In this document: positions 57,741 through 64,000 of the stretch, in pieces | Numbering within the stretch: position 1 is the stretch's first letter | Layout of the letters: each line of letters begins with the position of its first letter | Source: Caulobacter sp. | GTDB lineage: Bacteria; Pseudomonadota; Alphaproteobacteria; Caulobacterales; Caulobacteraceae | Assembly: GCF_017744445.1 (NCBI RefSeq) | Contig: NZ_JAGIBH010000006.1 | Coordinates: 312,536 to 376,535, forward strand | DNA length: 64,000 bases | Reading direction: 5' to 3' | Position numbers and translations under genes: made by a program | The notes under the pieces: model-generated | Seen by the model: the letters and a program-made list of their open reading frames with translations, nothing else | The model's database searches: none | Told to the model about the DNA's origin: nothing

Positions 57741-58742
57741 ATGCCCGCCCATCCCCGCGATGTCTACCAGCTGGACGGGCAGTCCGCCGCCGAGGCCGCG
57801 TTCATCGACGCCCTGGAGCGCGGCCGGCTGCATCATGCCTGGCTGCTGACCGGTCCCGAGGGCGTGGGCAAGGCGACCCTGGCCTACCGCATGGCGCGCC
57901 GCCTGCTGGGCGCGCGGCCTGAGCCGGGCCTGGGCCTCTTGGGCGCGGCGCCGTCCGATGTGGTCAGCCGCCAGGTCGCCGCCCGCTCGCATCCCGACCT
58001 GATGGTGCTGGAGCGCCTGACCGACGACGGCAAGGCGCGCAAGTCGATCCCGGTCGACGAGGCCCGCCTGCTGCCGGAGTTCTTCTCCACGACGCCGGCG
58101 ATCTCGCCTTACCGCGTGGCGATCATCGACGCTGCCGACGACCTCAACGTCAACGCCGCCAACGCCGTGCTGAAGACGCTGGAGGAGCCGCCGCCGCGCG
58201 GGGTGATCCTGCTGATCAGCCATGCGCCGGGCAAGTTGCTGCCGACCATCCGCTCGCGCTGCCGCCGCCTGGCCGTGCCCGCGCCGGGCGTGCCGGCCGC
58301 CGCCGAGATGGTCGAACGCATGGCCGATGTCTCGGGCCGCGATGCCGAGCGCCTGGCTCGCATGGCCCATGGCGCGCCGGGCAAGGCGCTGCAGCTGGCC
58401 GCCGCCAAGGCCATCGAAATGGACGACGCGGCCAACGACATCCTGCGCGGTTTGCCCAAGATCGACGAGGGCGCCTTGCTGGCCATGGCCGACACCTTCC
58501 GAGGCGCGGAGGGCATGGCGCGCTTCGAGCTCCTGATGGATCGCCTGGCCGACCAGGTACGAATCTTCGCCACTCAGGTGGCCGCTGACGGCAAACAATC
58601 GCCGGGCCTGGACCGCTGGGCGGCGGCTTGGGAGCGGCTGTCCCGCGTCTTCGGCGAGGTCGAAGCGGTGAACCTGGATCGCGCCGACGCCTTCTGGAGC
58701 GTCATCTCGGACTTGCGCGCGGCGGCCAAGACGGCGATTTGA
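57741..58742 (+). CDS. holB: DNA polymerase III subunit delta'
   Basis: LHHAWLLTGPEGVGKATLAYRMAR; AANAVLKTLEEPPPRGVILLISH. Confidence 0.93.
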   Translation: MPAHPRDVYQLDGQSAAEAAFIDALERGRLHHAWLLTGPEGVGKATLAYRMARRLLGARPEPGLGLLGAAPSDVVSRQVAARSHPDLMVLERLTDDGKARKSIPVDEARLLPEFFSTTPAISPYRVAIIDAADDLNVNAANAVLKTLEEPPPRGVILLISHAPGKLLPTIRSRCRRLAVPAPGVPAAAEMVERMADVSGRDAERLARMAHGAPGKALQLAAAKAIEMDDAANDILRGLPKIDEGALLAMADTFRGAEGMARFELLMDRLADQVRIFATQVAADGKQSPGLDRWAAAWERLSRVFGEVEAVNLDRADAFWSVISDLRAAAKTAI

Positions 58743-58747
58743 GCGGC

Positions 58748-59527
58748 ATGCTCATCGACAGCCACGTAAATCTGCACGCGCCCCAGTTCGCCGAGGACAA
58801 GGACGCCGTCATCGCCCGCGCCCGAGAGGCCGGCATCGCCCTGATGGTCACCATCTGTGACAAGGTCAGCGCGTTCGAGGCCGTGCACGCCATCGCCATG
58901 GCCGAGCCGGATATCTGGTGCACGGTCGGCACCCACCCGCACGAGTCCAAGGAAGATCCGGACCTGACCGCCGCCCGCCTAGTCGAGCTGGCCCAGCGTC
59001 CGCGCGTCATCGGCATCGGCGAGTGCGGCCTGGACTTCCACTACGACCTGTCGCCGCGCGACGTGCAGGCCAAGGTGTTCCGCCAGCACTGCATCGCCGC
59101 GCGCGAGAGCGGCCTGCCGCTGGTGCTTCACACCCGCGAGGCCGACGAGGTCATGGGCCAGATCCTCGAGGAGGAGCACGCGGCCGGGGCCTTCAAGATC
59201 CTGATGCACTGCTACACCAGCGGCGCCGAGCTGGCCGCGCGGGCCGCGGCCCTGGGCGCCTGGTTCTCGGTCTCGGGCATCGCCACCTTCAAACAGGCCG
59301 AGGACGTGCGGGCCGTGATCCGCGACATGCCGGCCGACCGGATCATCGTCGAGACCGACTGTCCGTACCTTGCCCCGGTGCCGATGCGCGGACGCCGTAA
59401 CGAGCCGTCATATCTGCCGCATATCTACGACAAGCTGGCCGAGATTCGCGGCTGGAGCCGGGCCGAAACCGAACAGCGGACCGAGGACGCCTTCTTCAAC
59501 CTGTTCGACCGGATCCCCCGTCCATGA
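58748..59527 (+). CDS. TatD family hydrolase
   Basis: MLIDSHVNLHAPQFAEDKDAV; IGIGECGLDFHYD; VETDCPYLAPVPMRGRRNEPSY. Confidence 0.94.
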   Translation: MLIDSHVNLHAPQFAEDKDAVIARAREAGIALMVTICDKVSAFEAVHAIAMAEPDIWCTVGTHPHESKEDPDLTAARLVELAQRPRVIGIGECGLDFHYDLSPRDVQAKVFRQHCIAARESGLPLVLHTREADEVMGQILEEEHAAGAFKILMHCYTSGAELAARAAALGAWFSVSGIATFKQAEDVRAVIRDMPADRIIVETDCPYLAPVPMRGRRNEPSYLPHIYDKLAEIRGWSRAETEQRTEDAFFNLFDRIPRP

Positions 59528-60327
59528 CCGGACCGCTGGAGTTCACGATCCTGGGCTCCGGCTCCTCCGGCGGCGTTCCGCGCGCCGACGGCAATTGGGG
59601 TGACTGCGATCCGGCGGAGCCCAAGAACCACCGCTCGCGCTGTTCGCTGCTGGTCCGGCGGCTGGGGCAGGGGGCTCAGCACGAGACCACGGTCGTGGTC
59701 GACACCTCGCCCGACCTGCGCTTGCAGACCGCCACGGCTGGGGTGAAGCGCGTCGACGCGGCGCTGTTCACCCACGACCACGCTGACCAGGCCCACGGCA
59801 TCGACGATCTGCGGCCGTTCTTCCTCAATCAGCGCCAGCGCATCCCGACATGGATGGACCAGGCTACGCACGACGGCCTGCTGACCCGTTTCGAGTACAT
59901 CTTCAAGACGCGCGGCGGTTATCCGGCGATCCTGGAGCCGCGTCTGATCCCGCCGCTGGGCGAGGACTTCGCGATCGACGGTCCCAGCGGGTCGATCCCG
60001 GTCCACACCTTCGATGTCGACCACGGCGAGATACGCGCGGTCGGCTACCGCTTCGGCGGCGTGGCCTATACGCCGGACGTGCGGGCGATCCCCGACGGCA
60101 GCTGGGCGGACCTGGCCGATCTGGACGTCTGGATCGTCGACGCCCTGCGCTGGACGCCGCATCCGACCCATGCCCACGTGGAATTGGCGCTGGAATGGAT
60201 CGCCAAGGCCAAGCCCCGCCGCGCCATCCTGACCAACCTGCATATCGACCTGGACTACAACGCCCTGACCACGAGGCTACCGCCCGGCGTCGAGGCGGCC
60301 TATGATGGGATGCGCTTTACGCTTTAG
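59524..60327 (+). CDS. MBL-fold metallo-hydrolase (PhnP-like)
   Basis: LGSGSSGGVPRADGNWGDCDP; FTHDHADQAHGIDDLRPF. Confidence 0.92.
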   Translation: MTGPLEFTILGSGSSGGVPRADGNWGDCDPAEPKNHRSRCSLLVRRLGQGAQHETTVVVDTSPDLRLQTATAGVKRVDAALFTHDHADQAHGIDDLRPFFLNQRQRIPTWMDQATHDGLLTRFEYIFKTRGGYPAILEPRLIPPLGEDFAIDGPSGSIPVHTFDVDHGEIRAVGYRFGGVAYTPDVRAIPDGSWADLADLDVWIVDALRWTPHPTHAHVELALEWIAKAKPRRAILTNLHIDLDYNALTTRLPPGVEAAYDGMRFTL

Positions 60328-60530
60328 GTCCGCCGAGTGACGGAAAGTCGCCGGCCGATCGTCGTGACAAGGAACCAGCGAGACAGGCGAATGTTAGCCT
60401 TGATCGCAAGTTCGCCCAAGTTTGTCGAAAACTTGGCTGTACGTAACAGCGTTGAAATAAGCTTGCCCAACAACACCGTCATAGGGACGCGCTAGAGTCA
60501 CTTTCCCGTGCGTCACTGACCAGACTTACC

Positions 60531-60737
60531 ATGGCCGAAACCGTCACCGTTTCCCGAGAAGTCTTCCTGAGCCTGCGAGCGCGGCTGCCCGCCGTGACGC
60601 GCGAGCACCTGTTCGACTGCTACGCCATCAGCGAGACCACCTGGACCAAGCTGCGCGACGGCAAGCCGGTGAAGCGCTCCACGCTGGACCGCATCATGGT
60701 CAAGCTGGCCAAGCTGGACGCTCGCGTCGCAGCTTAA
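60531..60737 (+). CDS. Small hypothetical protein (68 aa, HTH-like composition)
   Basis: Intact ORF with ISETTWTKLRDGKPVKRSTLDRIMVKLAKL helical segment. Confidence 0.55.
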   Translation: MAETVTVSREVFLSLRARLPAVTREHLFDCYAISETTWTKLRDGKPVKRSTLDRIMVKLAKLDARVAA

Positions 60738-60838
60738 GCTGACGATCTTTATGCCGCCCTTATGCGGCGGCTCAGCTTCGACATAGAGCCCTTACGCCCA
60801 CAAATGGTCTGTGGCCTCCGACACCAAAGGAGGCCGTT

Positions 60839-60922
60839 ATGGCTGATCTTATCTACGGGGCGCTGGCCTTGGGCCTGTTCGCCCTGTTCGGCGCATTCGT
60901 CGCCGCGCTGAGGCGCGTGTGA
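60839..60922 (+). CDS. 27-aa membrane microprotein upstream of kdpF
   Basis: AGGAG SD; MADLIYGALALGLFALFGAFVAALRRV. Confidence 0.6.
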   Translation: MADLIYGALALGLFALFGAFVAALRRV

Positions 60923-60924
60923 CC

Positions 60925-61011
60925 ATGCTCGTGAACCTGCTGTGGGCGGCTGGGGCCATCGTGGTCGCCGGCTACATGGTCGCCGCGATGATGCGACCCG
61001 ACAAGTTCTGA
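60925..61011 (+). CDS. kdpF: K+-transporting ATPase small subunit KdpF
   Basis: [28 protein letters not shown], immediately before kdpA; absent from ORF track (28 aa). Confidence 0.85.
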   Translation: MLVNLLWAAGAIVVAGYMVAAMMRPDKF

Positions 61012-61024
61012 CGGAATTCCTCAA

Positions 61025-62737
61025 ATGAACTGGCAAGGATGGGCGGAGATCGCCCTGACCCTTAGCCTGGCGGTCGCCGTGGGCTGGCCGCTGGGCGTTT
61101 TCATGTCGCGCGTCTGGAATGGCGAGCGCACCTTCCTCGATCCGATCATGCGTCCGGTCGAGGCCCTGTTCTACACCGCCTGCGGCGTCGATCCGAAGAA
61201 GAGCCAGAGCTGGCACGCCTATGCTCTGGCGCTGCTGGCCTTCAACCTGATCGGCTTTGTCATCACCTACGCGGTGCTGCGCCTGCAGGGCGTGCTGCCG
61301 ATGAACCCGCAAGGCTTTGCCGGCCTGTCGGGGCACCTGTCGTTCAACACGGCGATCAGCTTCGTCACCAACACCAACTGGCAGAGCTATGCGGGCGAGA
61401 CGACCATGTCGACGCTCAGCCAGATGGTCGTGCTGACCGTGCAGAACTTCGTCTCGGCCGCCACCGGCGCGACCGTGGCCGCGGCCCTGGCGCGGGCGTT
61501 CATCGCCAATCGCGGCGAGGGCGTCGGCAACTTCTGGGCCGACCTGATCCGCACCACGCTCTACGTGCTGCTGCCGCTGTCGTTCGTCGTCGCCGTGCTG
61601 CTGGTCGCCCTGGGTATCCCGCAGACGCTGGCTGCCGGCGTCACCGCCCACACCCTGGAAGGCGCCGACCAGAAGATCTCGCTGTATGCCGTGGCTTCGC
61701 AGGAAGCCATCAAGATGCTGGGCATCAACGGCGGCGGCATCTTCAACGCCAACTCGGCCCACCCGTTCGAGAACCCCACGCCGCTGACCAACCTGATCAC
61801 GGCCGTCTCGATCAACACCCTAGGCTGGGCCGCCTTCTTCGCCTTCGGCCGCATGGTCCTGGCCAAGAAGGACGTCCACGCCCTGGTCATGGCCGCCTTC
61901 GTGCTGCTGTTCGCCGGCGCGGCGGGCGTCTACGCCACCGAGACCCAACCGGCTCCGGCCCAGGTCGCGGCCAAGGTCGACACGACGGTGAACATGGAAG
62001 GCAAGGAGGTCCGCTTCGGCGCGCCCGCCACCGCCGCCTGGGTCGCCGCCACGACTGGCGCCTCGAACGGCTCGGTCAACGGCATGCATTCTAGCCTGAT
62101 GCCCCTGGGCGGCGGCATCGCGATGTTTCTGATGCAGCTGGGCGAGATCCTGCCGGGCGGCATCGGCTCAGGCATCGCCATCATGGTCGTCATGGCCCTT
62201 CTGTCGGTGTTCGTCGCCGGCCTGATGGTCGGCCGCACCCCGGAGTATCTGGGCAAGAAGATCGAGGCCCGCGAGATCCAGTTCTCGATCCTGGCAGTTG
62301 TGATCATCCCGCTGTCGATGCTGGGCTTCTCGGCGCTGGCCGCCGTGCTGCCCGAGGCGCTGAAGGGCCTGATGCACTCAGGGCCGCACGGCCTGTCGGA
62401 GATCCTCTACGCCTATGTCTCGGGCACGGCCAACAACGGTTCGGCCTTCGCCGGCCTGACCGCCAACGCCCCCTGGTGGGACGTCACCCTAGCGATCGCC
62501 ATGGCCTGCGGCCGTTTCCTGCCGATCGTGGCCGTCCTGGCCATCGCCGGCGCCCTGGCCGCCAAGCCCAAGCTGGCTCCGACCGCCGGCACGCTGCCGA
62601 CTGACGGCGGCCTGTTCGTCGGCCTCCTGATCGGGGTGATCCTGATCCTGGGCGGCCTGCAATTCTTCCCCGCGATGGCGCTGGGACCGATCGTCGAGCA
62701 CTTCCAGGTGCTCGGCGCGGTCGCGGCCCTTCGCTGA
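61025..62737 (+). CDS. kdpA: K+-transporting ATPase subunit KdpA
   Basis: [41 protein letters not shown]; 570 aa. Confidence 0.98.
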   Translation: MNWQGWAEIALTLSLAVAVGWPLGVFMSRVWNGERTFLDPIMRPVEALFYTACGVDPKKSQSWHAYALALLAFNLIGFVITYAVLRLQGVLPMNPQGFAGLSGHLSFNTAISFVTNTNWQSYAGETTMSTLSQMVVLTVQNFVSAATGATVAAALARAFIANRGEGVGNFWADLIRTTLYVLLPLSFVVAVLLVALGIPQTLAAGVTAHTLEGADQKISLYAVASQEAIKMLGINGGGIFNANSAHPFENPTPLTNLITAVSINTLGWAAFFAFGRMVLAKKDVHALVMAAFVLLFAGAAGVYATETQPAPAQVAAKVDTTVNMEGKEVRFGAPATAAWVAATTGASNGSVNGMHSSLMPLGGGIAMFLMQLGEILPGGIGSGIAIMVVMALLSVFVAGLMVGRTPEYLGKKIEAREIQFSILAVVIIPLSMLGFSALAAVLPEALKGLMHSGPHGLSEILYAYVSGTANNGSAFAGLTANAPWWDVTLAIAMACGRFLPIVAVLAIAGALAAKPKLAPTAGTLPTDGGLFVGLLIGVILILGGLQFFPAMALGPIVEHFQVLGAVAALR

Positions 62738-62748
62738 GTGGTGATCCT

Positions 62749-64000
62749 ATGAGCGCTATAGACATCCGCGCCGGCGGTCTTTCCGGCCCCGTCCTGGCCC
62801 GCGCGGCCAAGGACAGCTTCCTCAAGCTCGATCCGCGCAAGCTGACGGGTAATCCGGTGATCTTCGCCACCTGGATCGTGGCCCTGCTGTCGACCGTCTC
62901 GGCGGTCGCGGCGGTCGCCAACCACCAGGCGGCGGGCTTCGCCATCCAGGTGTCGCTGTGGCTGTGGGCCACGGTGCTGTTCGCCAACCTCGCCGAAAGC
63001 GTCGCCGAAGGGCGCGGCAAGGCGGCGGCCGACAGCCTGCGCGCCACCCGCGTGACGACCAAGGCCAAGCTCATAATTGACCCGACGACGGGCGCCTACG
63101 TCCCGACCCCGGCCCATAAGCTGGGCGTCGGCGAGGTGATCCTGGTCGAGGCCGGCGACGTGATCCCGACCGACGGCGAGATCATCGAGGGCATGGCCAG
63201 CGTCAACGAGGCGGCCATCACCGGCGAGAGCGCGCCCGTGATCCGCGAGAGCGGCGGCGACCGCTCGGCCGTCACCGGCGGCACCACGATCGTCTCCGAC
63301 TGGCTGAAGGTCCGCGTCACGGCCGAGGCCGGCAACACCTTCCTCGACCGCATGATCGCCATGGTCGAGGGCGCGGACCGCCGCAAGACGCCGAACGAGA
63401 TCGCCCTGGCCGTGCTGCTGGCTGGCCTGACCCTGATCTTCCTGATCGCGGTCGTGACCCTGCTGGGTCTGGGTAAGTTCTCGGGCGTCGTGCTGGATCC
63501 GTTGGTGCTGGGCGCGCTGTTCATCACGCTTATTCCAACAACCATTGGCGGACTCCTGTCCGCAGTCGGCATCGCCGGCATGGACCGCCTGCTGAAGGTC
63601 AACGTCCTGGCGACCTCGGGCCGGGCCGTGGAAGCCGCTGGCGATGTCGACACCCTGCTGCTGGACAAGACCGGCACCATCACCTTCGGCAACCGCATGG
63701 CCATCGAAGTGATCCCAGCCCCGGGCGTGCGTCCGGAAGCGGCGATGCGCGCGGCCCTGATGGCCTCGCTGGCCGACGAGACCCCGGAAGGCCGTTCGAT
63801 CATCGAACTGGCGCGTAACCAGGGCCTGACCGTCGAGCAACCTGCCGGCGCCACGGCGATCCCGTTCACCGCCCAGACCCGCCAGTCGGGCCTGGACCAC
63901 GAAGGCCGCAGCTGGCGCAAGGGCGCGGTGGACGCCGTCTACCGCTCGCTGGCCCTGGAGCCCAAGGCCGTCGCGGCCGAACTGACCGGCGCCGTGGACC
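62749..64000 (+). CDS. kdpB: K+-transporting P-type ATPase subunit KdpB (truncated by window end)
   Basis: [39 protein letters not shown]...[17 protein letters not shown]...[14 protein letters not shown]; frame open to 64000. Confidence 0.97.
   Translation, partial: MSAIDIRAGGLSGPVLARAAKDSFLKLDPRKLTGNPVIFATWIVALLSTVSAVAAVANHQAAGFAIQVSLWLWATVLFANLAESVAEGRGKAAADSLRATRVTTKAKLIIDPTTGAYVPTPAHKLGVGEVILVEAGDVIPTDGEIIEGMASVNEAAITGESAPVIRESGGDRSAVTGGTTIVSDWLKVRVTAEAGNTFLDRMIAMVEGADRRKTPNEIALAVLLAGLTLIFLIAVVTLLGLGKFSGVVLDPLVLGALFITLIPTTIGGLLSAVGIAGMDRLLKVNVLATSGRAVEAAGDVDTLLLDKTGTITFGNRMAIEVIPAPGVRPEAAMRAALMASLADETPEGRSIIELARNQGLTVEQPAGATAIPFTAQTRQSGLDHEGRSWRKGAVDAVYRSLALEPKAVAAELTGAVD

Overview
The window is a dense, high-GC alphaproteobacterial chromosome segment. 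Gene content and order (flmH/flmG/flbT/flaF/fljL/fljK/flaG/fljJ/flaEY, popA) point to Caulobacter or a close relative. I found one tRNA (Ser, anticodon TGA), no rRNA, no CRISPR and no transposase. Recognisable blocks are: recG; an amino-acid ABC transporter; a FabH-like/OMP/DUF805/sterol-desaturase stretch; a NUDIX-type regulator plus HD hydrolase; a universal stress protein behind an FNR/FixK-type box; a MoxR ATPase; the flagellin locus (18.0-28.7 kb); ssb behind a LexA-type box; ppdK; wrbA/pirin/LysR; an 867-aa protein made almost entirely of octapeptide repeats next to an Hsp70-like ATPase; a chemoreceptor; a DEAD-box helicase; a PopA-like degenerate Rec-Rec-GGDEF protein; rlpA-tmk-holB-tatD-MBL; and the start of kdpFAB (kdpB runs off the window end and is missing from the ORF track). 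The best second-look items are: (1) the nested 8-aa x 7 = 56-aa repeat protein; (2) pentaloop hairpins in the fljL and fljK leaders downstream of sigma54 -24/-12 promoters, candidate FlbT/FlbD targets; (3) paired CtrA-like boxes, one with a CcrM GANTC site in its spacer, between flmG and flbT; (4) a short GIY-YIG-like protein beside recG; (5) untracked microproteins. All calls are by eye from motifs and family recognition; no searches were run.
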